A program made the position numbers and the translations under genes. Positions 1 to 5,527 of a stretch of DNA of 5,949 nucleotides are shown here, in pieces; the first letter of the stretch is position 1; each line of letters begins with the position of its first letter. A model generated the notes under the pieces. That model was not told the origin of the DNA, searched no databases, and saw only the letters and a program-made list of their open reading frames with translations. This stretch comes from an uncultured Pseudomonadota bacterium (GTDB lineage: Bacteria; Pseudomonadota; Gammaproteobacteria; Burkholderiales; Usitatibacteraceae): the NCBI GenBank assembly GCA_946885905.1, contig CAMPHL010000183.1:1-5949 (forward strand). The letters are read 5' to 3'.

Positions 1-1
1 G

Positions 2-451
2 TACAACATCTACCGGCCGGTGCGGCTCGAGCCCATCAAAGCCAACCTGAGCGGGCTGCTGCCCACACGCCAGGATTGGCGCGACTCGTGGGGCGCCATT
101 GTCCGCGGCACGGCCATCGGCTTCTTCATCGGCGCCGCAACGGGCGTCTTCCCGGTCGATTTCGGCGACGGCGTAGCCGAGGGCGCCATGCGCGTGCCGG
201 TCGCGCTCGCCGGCACGATCGTCGGCTTCATCGCCGTGGCGCTCGCGCTCGCGATCGTGACGCTCGTGCTCTACGGGCTGGGCTTCTTCCTGTTCGCGAT
301 CGCGATCTTCGTGGTCTTCGTCGTGCTCATCTCGCTCTCGCCGGTGCTGGCGCCCATCGCGCTGATCGGGCTGGGCATCTGGTGGATGGCGCGCAGGCGC
401 AAGTCGCCGCCGCCCCCGCCCGCGCGCGTCGAGCCCACGCTCGCCGAGTAA
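2..451 (+). CDS. Small hydrophobic membrane protein, 5'-partial, with a short TctA-like stretch
   Basis: The frame is open from the left edge to the TAA at 449-451, giving 149 visible residues; the true start is probably outside the window. Visible residues 18-44 include LLPTRQDW and IVRGTAIGFFIG, which resemble a conserved internal stretch of TctA permeases of tripartite tricarboxylate transporters. The Pro-Gly-rich continuation expected of TctA is absent. Instead there are about three hydrophobic segments (roughly 66-92, 94-115 and 116-132), then a basic and proline-rich cytoplasmic-looking tail (RRRK, then PPPPP). An internal ATG at 188 preceded by GAGGGC could start an 87-residue protein holding only the hydrophobic part. 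The response regulator gene begins 9 bases after the stop, so the two are probably cotranscribed. Function is unknown. It could be a TctA remnant fused to another gene, or a small membrane protein with a chance resemblance. It is not a recognisable histidine kinase. Confidence 0.6.
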   Translation, partial: YNIYRPVRLEPIKANLSGLLPTRQDWRDSWGAIVRGTAIGFFIGAATGVFPVDFGDGVAEGAMRVPVALAGTIVGFIAVALALAIVTLVLYGLGFFLFAIAIFVVFVVLISLSPVLAPIALIGLGIWWMARRRKSPPPPPARVEPTLAE

Positions 452-460
452 GATTCGCGG

Positions 461-1213
461 ATGCCTACCGCCATCGTCGCAGAGGACGAGCCGATCCTGC
501 GCACGCAGCTCGAGGGCAAGCTGCGCAAGCTCTGGCCCGAGCTCGAGATCATCGCCTCCGTGGGCGACGGCGCCGCCGCGCTCGAGGCGCTGGAGGACCG
601 CGCCCCCGACTTCATGTTCCTCGACATCCAGATGCCGGAGATGACCGGCGTCGAGGTCGCGAGGCACGTGGGGACGCGCGCGCACGTCGTCTTCGTGACC
701 GCCTATGACCAGTACGCCATCCAGGCCTTCGAGACCGGCGCCGTGGACTACATCCTCAAGCCCGCGACGGACGACCGGCTCGAGGTGACGATCGAGCGGC
801 TGCGGGCGAAGCTCGACGCGCCCACCCCGCCCGCGGACATGAACGCGGTGCTGGCCGAGCTCACGCGCCAGATGTCGGCAGGCAAGCAGAAGCTGCAGTG
901 GATCAAGGCGAGCATCGGCCAGACGCTGCGCATGATCCCGGTGGCCGACGTGCTCTTCTTCCAATCCGACGAGAAGTACACCCGCGTGGCGCTCGCCGAC
1001 GGCGAGGCGCTCATCAAGACGCCCATCCGCGAGCTGCTCGACGGCCTGGACCCGGACGTCTTCTGGCAGATCCATCGCTCGACGCTGGTGAACGTGAACG
1101 CCATCGCGGGCGTCACGCGCGATTTCCGCGGCCAGGCCCACGTGAAGATCAAGGGCAGGGACGAGAGCCTGGTGGTGTCGAGGATCTACTCGCACCTGTT
1201 CAAGCAGATGTAG
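461..1213 (+). CDS. LytTR-family (AlgR/LytR-type) two-component response regulator
   Basis: A 250-residue cytoplasmic DNA-binding response regulator of the usual length for its class. The receiver domain covers about residues 3-118: acidic pocket E8-D9, phospho-acceptor D55 in FLDIQMPEMTG, switch threonine T80 in FVTAYDQ and conserved K100 in LKPA, so all catalytic positions are intact. A linker (about 119-143) leads to a LytTR domain (about 145-250) with the typical DVLFFQSDEKYTRV strand and the FWQIHRSTLVNV motif near 201-212. LytTR domains bind direct repeats in promoters and commonly control virulence, envelope or metabolite-uptake genes. The ATG at 461 is used because it gives the normal N-terminus. 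No good Shine-Dalgarno precedes it, which suggests translational coupling to the upstream gene 9 bases away. No partner histidine kinase is visible; it may lie to the left. Target genes cannot be told from the sequence. Family assignment is secure. Confidence 0.95.
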   Translation: MPTAIVAEDEPILRTQLEGKLRKLWPELEIIASVGDGAAALEALEDRAPDFMFLDIQMPEMTGVEVARHVGTRAHVVFVTAYDQYAIQAFETGAVDYILKPATDDRLEVTIERLRAKLDAPTPPADMNAVLAELTRQMSAGKQKLQWIKASIGQTLRMIPVADVLFFQSDEKYTRVALADGEALIKTPIRELLDGLDPDVFWQIHRSTLVNVNAIAGVTRDFRGQAHVKIKGRDESLVVSRIYSHLFKQM

Positions 1214-1225
1214 GGCTCGCCGGCG

Positions 1226-1247
1226 GGCTCGACCCGGAGGTTGAGCC
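1226..1247 (+). terminator. Hairpin after the response regulator, possible terminator
   Basis: A 9-bp stem (GGCTCGACC against GGTTGAGCC, one G-T wobble) closes on the 4-base loop CGGA, starting 12 bases after the stop codon. Position and strength suit an RNA 3' end. There is no T-tract downstream, so intrinsic termination is uncertain; the hairpin could instead protect the 3' end or work with Rho. Confidence 0.4.
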
Positions 1248-1323
1248 GAACCTTCGCGCACCTCCCCGGGTCTTCCTAGATAATTGCCCCAGCGCTGCTC
1301 CCATTGCTCCTCCCGCCTCGTCC

Positions 1324-1357
1324 TTCGCGTCCGTTTGCTCCGCAGACGGGACGCGGA
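1324..1357 (+). promoter_or_regulatory. Long hairpin in the leader of the carbonic anhydrase gene
   Basis: The arms CGCGTCC (1326-1332) and GGACGCG (1349-1355) pair perfectly. Inside them, GTTTGC (1333-1338) pairs with GCAGAC (1342-1347) with one wobble, leaving a single bulged G at 1348 and a 3-base loop. T-G and T-A pairs extend the base to 1324/1357. The element sits 50 bases before the carbonic anhydrase start and about 20 before a strong Shine-Dalgarno. No T-tract follows, so a classical terminator is unlikely. It may be a regulatory or stabilising leader structure; no known riboswitch class is recognised. Confidence 0.4.
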
Positions 1358-1375
1358 CAGCGGGTCGGGGGCCTC

Positions 1376-1380
1376 GGGAG
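1376..1380 (+). promoter_or_regulatory. Shine-Dalgarno GGGAG for an ATG at 1387
   Basis: GGGAG lies 6 bases before ATG 1387, which opens a 7-codon frame rather than the carbonic anhydrase itself. It is the best ribosome binding site in this leader. The site directly before the carbonic anhydrase GTG is a G-run ending only 3 bases away, which is too close for good initiation. Confidence 0.4.
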
Positions 1381-1386
1381 AGTGAA

Positions 1387-1410
1387 ATGGCGATAACGGG
1401 GGACAAGTGA
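1387..1410 (+). CDS. Possible 7-codon leader ORF coupled to the carbonic anhydrase
   Basis: ATG at 1387 reads MAITGDK and stops at TGA 1408-1410, overlapping the carbonic anhydrase GTG at 1407 as GTGA. It has a well-spaced GGGAG upstream. Ribosomes ending here would be placed to restart at the GTG, so the frame could act as a translational coupler. Alternatively, a single missing G in the five-G tract at 1398-1402 would make this ATG the true carbonic anhydrase start. The peptide resembles no known leader peptide. Tentative. Confidence 0.3.
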   Translation: MAITGDK

Positions 1411-1925
1411 TCTACCAGCTCGACGAGCGCAAGCCCAGCTTCGAAGGCGACTATTTCGTGGCCCCGAACGCCGCCGTGATCGGCTCGGTGGTGATGAAGA
1501 AGAACGCCAACGTGTGGTGGAGCGTCACGATCCGCGGCGACAACGACGTGATCACGCTGGGCGAGAACGTGAACATCCAGGACAACTCCGTGATCCACAC
1601 CGACGGCGGGATCCAGGTGACGCTCGAGAAGAACGTAAGCGTCGGGCACCTGGTGATGCTGCACGGCTGCACCGTGCGCGAGAACTCGCTCATCGGCATC
1701 GGCGCCATCGTCCTCAATCGCGCGGTGATCGGGCGCAACTGCCTGGTGGGCGCGGGCGCCACGGTGACGGAAGGCAAGGTCATTCCCGACGGCTCGCTCG
1801 TGCTCGGCGTGAACAAGATCGTGCGCGCCCTCACGCCCGAGGAGATCGCCACCAACACGTGGATCGCCGAGCACTATGTCGAGCGGTCTCAGCGCTACCG
1901 GCAGGGACTGAAGGCGATCGGATGA
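1407..1925 (+). CDS. Gamma-class carbonic anhydrase-like hexapeptide-repeat protein (CamH/YrdA type)
   Basis: A 172-residue left-handed beta-helix protein of the gamma carbonic anhydrase family, expected to work as a cytoplasmic trimer with metal bound between subunits. The three metal-ligand histidines are visible as H64 (in QDNSVIH), H81 and H86 (in VGHLVMLHGC). R43 and D45 of the RGD segment, N56 and Q58 match other active-site positions of archaeal Cam. The acidic proton-shuttle loop of Cam is absent and N46 stands where Cam has a glutamate, as usual for CamH/YrdA-type proteins, whose hydration activity is often weak or unproven. Isoleucine/valine-rich hexapeptide repeats run through about residues 18-140, followed by a C-terminal helix. 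The usual GxPAKVVR turn is one residue shorter (GVNKIVR, 134-140). GTG 1407 is the only start that fits, because an in-frame stop lies at 1383. The gene overlaps the VanZ-domain gene by 4 bases. An acyltransferase-like role is a less likely alternative. Confidence 0.92.
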   Translation: MIYQLDERKPSFEGDYFVAPNAAVIGSVVMKKNANVWWSVTIRGDNDVITLGENVNIQDNSVIHTDGGIQVTLEKNVSVGHLVMLHGCTVRENSLIGIGAIVLNRAVIGRNCLVGAGATVTEGKVIPDGSLVLGVNKIVRALTPEEIATNTWIAEHYVERSQRYRQGLKAIG

Positions 1926-2986
1926 TCCCGCGCCGCTATCGCGGCTCGCTCGCGGTCTGGATGCTGTTGCTCGCCTACGCGAGCCTCTACCCCTTCCTTC
2001 CCCTGCGGCTGCCGGGCGCGGAGGCCATCGGCGGCTTCTTCCACGCATCGCGCATGCTGATCCGCTCCGACGTCGCGTTCAACATCGTGGCGTACGTGCC
2101 GCTGGGCATGTTCGCGTGCCTCTACTACCGCGCGAAGGGCGAGGGGCGCCGGGCGATCATGAAGGCGGCGTTGCTCGGCGCGGGGCTCAGCCTCGCGATG
2201 GAGCTCCTGCAGCTTTTCGTGCCCAACCGCCACTCGTCGTCCATCGACCTCGCCTCCAACGCCGCCGGGGCGCTCATCGGCGCGATGGCCTTCGCCGAGC
2301 CGGTCTATTCGCTCGCCACCCGGCCCATGGGGGAGCTGCGCGATTCGCTGGTGATTCCCGGCGCGTGGGGCGACGCAGGGCTGGTGCTGCTGATGCTCTG
2401 GCTGCTGGCCCAGCTCAATCCGGCACTGCCCTTCTTCGGCGCGGGCGACATCGGCGGGTACGACGTGCGCATCGAGATCGAGATCCTGCAGGCGGCGGCC
2501 GTGTCGATGGGCATCTGCGGCTTCGGCCTTTTCGCTTCGGCGCTGCTCAAGAGCGGGCATGGGAGCCTGCGCGTGACGCTCGTGCTGCTGTCGATCGCGG
2601 TGTGGCTCAAGTTCGCGGCCGCCCCGCTCCTGCTGCAGCCGCACTATCGCGCCGACTGGGTGGACGAGGCGCGCGTGGCCGGCCTGCTCCTCGGGATCCT
2701 CGCCTTCGTCCCGGCGCGCCGGATCTCGCGTCCCGGCCGGATCTACCTGGGACTCGTGCTCATCCTCGCGGGCGCTCTCTTCGCCAAGATCTTCGGCGCG
2801 TACAGTCCCGTCGAGGAGCTGGTGCGGCTCTTCCGGTGGCCGCACGGGCAGGTCGGCAGCTTCGCCACGCTCACCCGGTTCCTCCATGAGCTGTGGCCGC
2901 TCGCCGCCGTCGTGTACCAGATCGCGCTCTGGGTGCGGGAACGCCGGGCCGTCGCAGCCGAAGCCACACCCAGCGCGAGCTCGTGA
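1922..2986 (+). CDS. VanZ-domain integral membrane protein
   Basis: A 354-residue inner-membrane protein. The N-terminal VanZ-like domain (about 8-125) shows the family signature: N54 with YVPLG at 58-62, E94 and Q97 in MELLQ, then R103 followed by D109 and N113 before the glycine-rich AAGALIG segment. The C-terminal half (about 150-342) adds five or six hydrophobic helices, making it much longer than the roughly 160-residue VanZ of teicoplanin resistance clusters. The last 15 residues are polar. VanZ-domain proteins are linked to the envelope and to glycopeptide resistance in Gram-positives; the role of these long proteobacterial versions is not established, so no resistance is claimed. The ATG at 1922 overlaps the carbonic anhydrase stop (ATGA), and GAAGG at 1910-1914 lies 7 bases upstream, so translation is probably coupled. 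The gene converges on the OmpA-domain gene, with 21 bases between stops. Confidence 0.88.
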   Translation: MIPRRYRGSLAVWMLLLAYASLYPFLPLRLPGAEAIGGFFHASRMLIRSDVAFNIVAYVPLGMFACLYYRAKGEGRRAIMKAALLGAGLSLAMELLQLFVPNRHSSSIDLASNAAGALIGAMAFAEPVYSLATRPMGELRDSLVIPGAWGDAGLVLLMLWLLAQLNPALPFFGAGDIGGYDVRIEIEILQAAAVSMGICGFGLFASALLKSGHGSLRVTLVLLSIAVWLKFAAAPLLLQPHYRADWVDEARVAGLLLGILAFVPARRISRPGRIYLGLVLILAGALFAKIFGAYSPVEELVRLFRWPHGQVGSFATLTRFLHELWPLAAVVYQIALWVRERRAVAAEATPSASS

Positions 2987-3007
2987 ACCGTCACCGCCGT
3001 AAAGCGG

Positions 3008-3712
3008 CTATCCCGCCGGAACGCGCCGCTCGACTGTGATCTGCTGCACCTCGACCCGGCGGTTGGGCTCGAGGCACTTCACCAGGTCTTCCTTGCGGGC
3101 GCCGTCGCATTCGACGACGGGCTCCGATTCACCCTTGCCCACCGCGACCAGCCTTCGCGGCTCGACGCCGCGCGCGACGAGGTAATCCTTCACCGCGTTC
3201 GCGCGCCGCCTGGACAGCTCGTGGTTGTAGGCTTCGCTGCCCAGCCGGTCCGTATGGCCTTCGATCGTCACGCGGTCGAACTGCGGGTTGTCCTCGAGCA
3301 CCCTGGCGATCTCGTCCAGCTTGGGCTGCGGACGGCGCAGGTTCGCCTTGTCGAACTCGAAGAGCTCGCGCGCCGAAAGGCTGTAGCGCTCCATGCGCGG
3401 CGGCACGGCCGAGACCCTGGGCGACGGCGCGGCATCGGCCCGGGGCGCTTCCCGGTACACCCTCGGTGGGTCGCGGTAGACGGGAACTTCGTAGACGCGC
3501 TCGACGACCACCGGCTCGTACGGCGGGGGATACCTCCAGGCATACGCGGGGGCGGGGTAATAGCCCCAGGGCGCCAGCGGTGCGCCCAGGTAGAAGCTCC
3601 AGCCCGAGTGGTGATGGTGCCGGTGATGGCGGTGATGCCGCGGCGAGCCGGCCACGGCCTGCAGCGCCAGGCACGAAGCGACGGCCGCGACGATGGCGAG
3701 GGAGCGTTTCAT
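3008..3712 (-). CDS. Secreted OmpA-domain peptidoglycan-binding protein with His-rich N-terminus
   Basis: A 234-residue exported protein. Residues 1-21 form a signal peptide (MKR, a hydrophobic core, then AVA before G22), so it should act in the periplasm or at the outer membrane. A weak lipobox (VASC, Cys14) exists, but the hydrophobic core runs past it, so signal peptidase I is preferred. The mature N-terminus is very histidine-rich (8 His in residues 26-35), followed by a Pro/Tyr-rich stretch (about 38-110) that looks disordered. The OmpA C-terminal domain spans about 110-228: FEFDKANL, GHTDRLGS with D155, and SRRRANAV with R170, the Asp/Arg pair that binds diaminopimelate in OmpA. C202 and C213 match the OmpA disulfide position. 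There is no N-terminal beta-barrel. ATG 3712 is chosen because AAGGTGA lies 5 bases upstream; an in-frame GTG at 3721 falls inside that site. The gene follows the permease gene after 98 bases and could have its own promoter. Confidence 0.93.
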   Translation of the reverse strand: MKRSLAIVAAVASCLALQAVAGSPRHHRHHRHHHHSGWSFYLGAPLAPWGYYPAPAYAWRYPPPYEPVVVERVYEVPVYRDPPRVYREAPRADAAPSPRVSAVPPRMERYSLSARELFEFDKANLRRPQPKLDEIARVLEDNPQFDRVTIEGHTDRLGSEAYNHELSRRRANAVKDYLVARGVEPRRLVAVGKGESEPVVECDGARKEDLVKCLEPNRRVEVQQITVERRVPAG

Positions 3713-3717
3713 GGCGT

Positions 3718-3724
3718 TCACCTT
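3718..3724 (-). promoter_or_regulatory. Ribosome binding site of the OmpA-domain gene
   Basis: AAGGTGA read on the minus strand, 5 bases before ATG 3712. It settles the start, because the competing in-frame GTG (3721-3719) lies inside it. Confidence 0.65.
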
Positions 3725-3791
3725 CGATGGAAGACCCTTGTCCAACGAACCCCGCGCGAACGCAGTTGACGCCCGTCCTCCTGGCGGACCA

Positions 3792-3809
3792 TGACGCCGC
3801 GCGGCGACA
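3792..3809 (-). other. Short GC hairpin just after the permease stop
   Basis: An imperfect inverted repeat: CGCC against GGCG with loop GCGC, extended by two pairs beyond an A-A mismatch. It begins 2 bases after the permease stop codon on the minus strand. No T-tract follows, so it is at best a weak terminator or RNA-end structure. The rest of the 98-base gap shows no convincing promoter. Confidence 0.2.
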
Positions 3810-3810
3810 G

Positions 3811-4593
3811 CTAGCCCATGAGGCGGCGGCGGAAGAGGGCGAGTGCCACGAAGAAACCCGCCAGGCCGTAGGCGGCCAGGACGGCGACGTTCAGCAGCGG
3901 CGACTCCGGCAGGCGGCCCAGCAGCAGCGGGCGCCCGAGCTCGATGGCGTGCGTGAGCGGCAGCGCGTTCGCGATCGCCTGGAGCCATCCGGGCATTCCG
4001 CGCACCGGGTAGAACACGCCGCAGAGCAGCATCATCGGCGTGAGCACCAGCGTGAACCAGTACATGAAGAAGTCGTAGGACCTCGCGAGCGCGGTCATGA
4101 CGAGCCCCAGGCCCGCGAAGGTGAGGCCGATCAGGAACGCGAGCGGCAGGATGAGCACCATGGTCCACGACTGGGCGAGGCCGAGCGCGGCCGCGACCAG
4201 CAACACCGCCGTGCCCGAAAGGAAGCTCTTCGAGGCCGCCCACACCCACTCGGCGAAGACCACGTCCTCGAGGGACACCGGCGCGTTGAGGATGCCCTCC
4301 CAGGTGCGCTGCACGTGCATGCGCGCGAAGCCCGAGTAGAGCGCCTCGAACGAGGCCGACAGCATCGTCGAATAGCAGATCGTGCCGCCGGCGAGGAAGG
4401 CGATGTACTTCACGCCGTCCACCTCGGGCACCATCGCGCCGATGCCCATGCCGAAGCCCACGAGGTAGAAGAGCGGCTCGACGATGTTGCCGAGCACGCT
4501 CTCGGCGGCAAGCTTCTTCCACACGAGGTAGTTGCGGCGCCAGACCGCGACCCACGCATTCGAGATGTTCATGGCGCCGCCGATCGCGTTCAC
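3811..4593 (-). CDS. ABC-2 type transporter permease, NodJ-like
   Basis: A 260-residue inner-membrane permease, close to the length of rhizobial NodJ. It starts with an amphipathic segment ([14 protein letters not shown]) followed by about six hydrophobic helices: roughly 33-55, 62-82, 120-140, 143-175, 180-200 and 232-250. The [18 protein letters not shown] segment between helices two and three is the conserved ABC-2 cytoplasmic region thought to contact the ATPase. Together with the adjacent ATPase it should form an exporter; the substrate is unknown. NodIJ in rhizobia export lipochitooligosaccharides, but relatives are common in non-symbiotic proteobacteria, so a nodulation role is not implied. 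GTG 4593 is preferred: it overlaps the ATPase stop (GTGA) and has GGGAG 8 bases upstream. ATG 4572 (253 residues) is the alternative but lacks a good Shine-Dalgarno. Confidence 0.92.
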   Translation of the reverse strand: MNAIGGAMNISNAWVAVWRRNYLVWKKLAAESVLGNIVEPLFYLVGFGMGIGAMVPEVDGVKYIAFLAGGTICYSTMLSASFEALYSGFARMHVQRTWEGILNAPVSLEDVVFAEWVWAASKSFLSGTAVLLVAAALGLAQSWTMVLILPLAFLIGLTFAGLGLVMTALARSYDFFMYWFTLVLTPMMLLCGVFYPVRGMPGWLQAIANALPLTHAIELGRPLLLGRLPESPLLNVAVLAAYGLAGFFVALALFRRRLMG

Positions 4594-5495
4594 TCGCGCA
4601 TCTCCCGCCCCGTGAGCTTGAGGAACAGGTCCTCCAGGTTGCCGCGCCGGTGCATGAAGCGAAGCCTCGGGAACCCGCGCAGGTTGGCGATCGCGGGCGC
4701 GGGATCGCGCAGGTAGCAGAAGGCTGTCTCGCCGTGCAGCTCGGCGCGGATCGAAAGCCGCTGGCCATGCTCGGCGAACCAGCCTTCCACCTCCTCGCCG
4801 TAGACCTCCACCACCTCCGGCTCGATGTGCTCGGCGATGAGCGCATGCGGCGGCCCTTCGGCGAGCGAGCGGCCGCGGTCGATGATCTTCAGCCGGTCGC
4901 AGAGGCGCTCGGCCTCGTCCATGAAATGCGTGGTGAGCAGGATGGTCTTGCCTTGGCGCAGCAGCAGGCGCAGGCGCTCCCACATCTGGTGGCGCGCCTG
5001 GGGATCGAGGCCCGTGGTCGGCTCGTCGAGGAAGATGAGGTCGGGATCGTTCACGAGGGCGCGCGCCAGGACGAGCCGGCGCTTCATGCCGCCCGAGAGC
5101 TCCTGGATGCGCGCGCTGGCACGCGCTTCGAGCGTGGCGAACTCGAGCAGGCGCGGCAGGCGCTCTTCCATCTGCGCGCGGCCCAGGCCGAAGTAGCGGC
5201 CATAAACCACGAGGTTTTCCCGCACGGTGAAGTCGGGGTCGAGGTTGTCCACCTGGGGCACCACGCCCACGCGGATGCGGCCCTCCCGCGCCGCTTTCGG
5301 CACGGGGTGCCCGAGGAGCGAGATCTCGCCCGCGTCGGGCGCCGTAAGGCCGAGCAGCATGCGCAGCGTCGTGGTCTTGCCCGCGCCGTTGGGCCCGAGC
5401 AGGCCGTAGCACTCGCCCTTCGCGAGCTCCAGGTCGATGCCCGAGACGACCTCGCGGCCGCCGTACGACTTGCGCATTCCACGCGCGGCGAGCAC
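4590..5495 (-). CDS. ABC transporter ATP-binding protein, NodI-like
   Basis: A 301-residue cytoplasmic ATPase driving the adjacent permease. Counted from the GTG at 5495: Walker [10 protein letters not shown] (34-42), Q-loop Q81 in [18 protein letters not shown], signature LSGGM (133-137), Walker [13 protein letters not shown] (153-164 with the D-loop) and switch H190 in [11 protein letters not shown]. All catalytic residues are present. The C-terminal 90 residues or so form the extra domain typical of NodI/drug-exporter ATPases and end in [14 protein letters not shown] 5495 has AGGGAG 5 bases upstream and puts the protein start right at the domain edge. The alternative GTG 5531 overlaps the hydrolase stop and adds 12 residues ([14 protein letters not shown]) that read across a palindrome and look non-functional. 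The choice between the two is open. The stop overlaps the permease start, so ATPase and permease are translationally coupled. Confidence 0.94.
   Translation of the reverse strand: MLAARGMRKSYGGREVVSGIDLELAKGECYGLLGPNGAGKTTTLRMLLGLTAPDAGEISLLGHPVPKAAREGRIRVGVVPQVDNLDPDFTVRENLVVYGRYFGLGRAQMEERLPRLLEFATLEARASARIQELSGGMKRRLVLARALVNDPDLIFLDEPTTGLDPQARHQMWERLRLLLRQGKTILLTTHFMDEAERLCDRLKIIDRGRSLAEGPPHALIAEHIEPEVVEVYGEEVEGWFAEHGQRLSIRAELHGETAFCYLRDPAPAIANLRGFPRLRFMHRRGNLEDLFLKLTGREMRE
4602..4606 (-). promoter_or_regulatory. Shine-Dalgarno for the permease GTG start
   Basis: GGGAG on the minus strand, inside the end of the ATPase gene and 8 bases before GTG 4593. It supports the upstream GTG over ATG 4572, which has no comparable site. 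Confidence 0.5.
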
Positions 5496-5518
5496 GCCTT
5501 CTCCCTTGGGAGAGGGCG
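5495..5518 (-). promoter_or_regulatory. 10-bp hairpin over the ATPase ribosome binding site
   Basis: On the minus strand CGCCCTCTCC pairs with GGAGAAGGCG around the loop CAAG (one G-T wobble). The stem includes most of the Shine-Dalgarno AGGGAG (5501-5506) and the first base of the GTG at 5495. It falls between the hydrolase stop (5528) and the ATPase domain. Palindromes of the CCCTCTCCC-GGGAGAGGG kind are, from memory, frequent as dispersed intergenic repeats in GC-rich proteobacteria, so this may be one copy. In the mRNA it could hide the start site until ribosomes from the hydrolase gene open it. Confidence 0.45.
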
Positions 5519-5527
5519 CGGCGGGGG

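Noticed and set aside
1277..1284. TAGATAAT, a -10-like element in the leader of the carbonic anhydrase gene
   Set aside because: It stands out in GC-rich DNA, but there is no recognisable -35 box at 16-18 bases upstream, so I do not call a promoter.
1514..1921. In-frame N-terminal extension of the VanZ-domain protein back to 1514
   Set aside because: The extension is Arg/His-rich out-of-frame translation of the carbonic anhydrase gene; ATG 1922 has a Shine-Dalgarno and the normal N-terminus.
1895..2887. Long open frame (330 codons) antisense to the VanZ-domain gene
   Set aside because: It is rich in Arg, Glu, His and Gln with no domain, as expected of the complement of a GC-rich coding region; the sense strand holds clear VanZ motifs.
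1922..2986. Glycopeptide resistance gene vanZ
   Set aside because: Only the domain is shared. The protein is over twice the length of resistance VanZ, and no van genes surround it in what looks like a Gram-negative genome.
3765..3771. TTGAC-like -35 element on the plus strand between permease and OmpA genes
   Set aside because: No -10 box follows at a suitable distance, and it would drive transcription antisense to the permease gene.
3466..4716. Long plus-strand open frame (416 codons) across the OmpA leader and the permease gene
   Set aside because: Low-complexity Arg/Glu/His composition and no motif; it is antisense to a clear permease gene.
3713..4846. In-frame N-terminal extension of the OmpA-domain protein through the permease gene
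   Set aside because: The extension is a shadow of the permease and ATPase genes; the signal peptide and Shine-Dalgarno fix the start at 3712.
3811..5495. True nodulation genes nodI and nodJ
   Set aside because: No nod box, nodABC or other symbiosis genes are present, and NodIJ-like exporters are widespread outside rhizobia.
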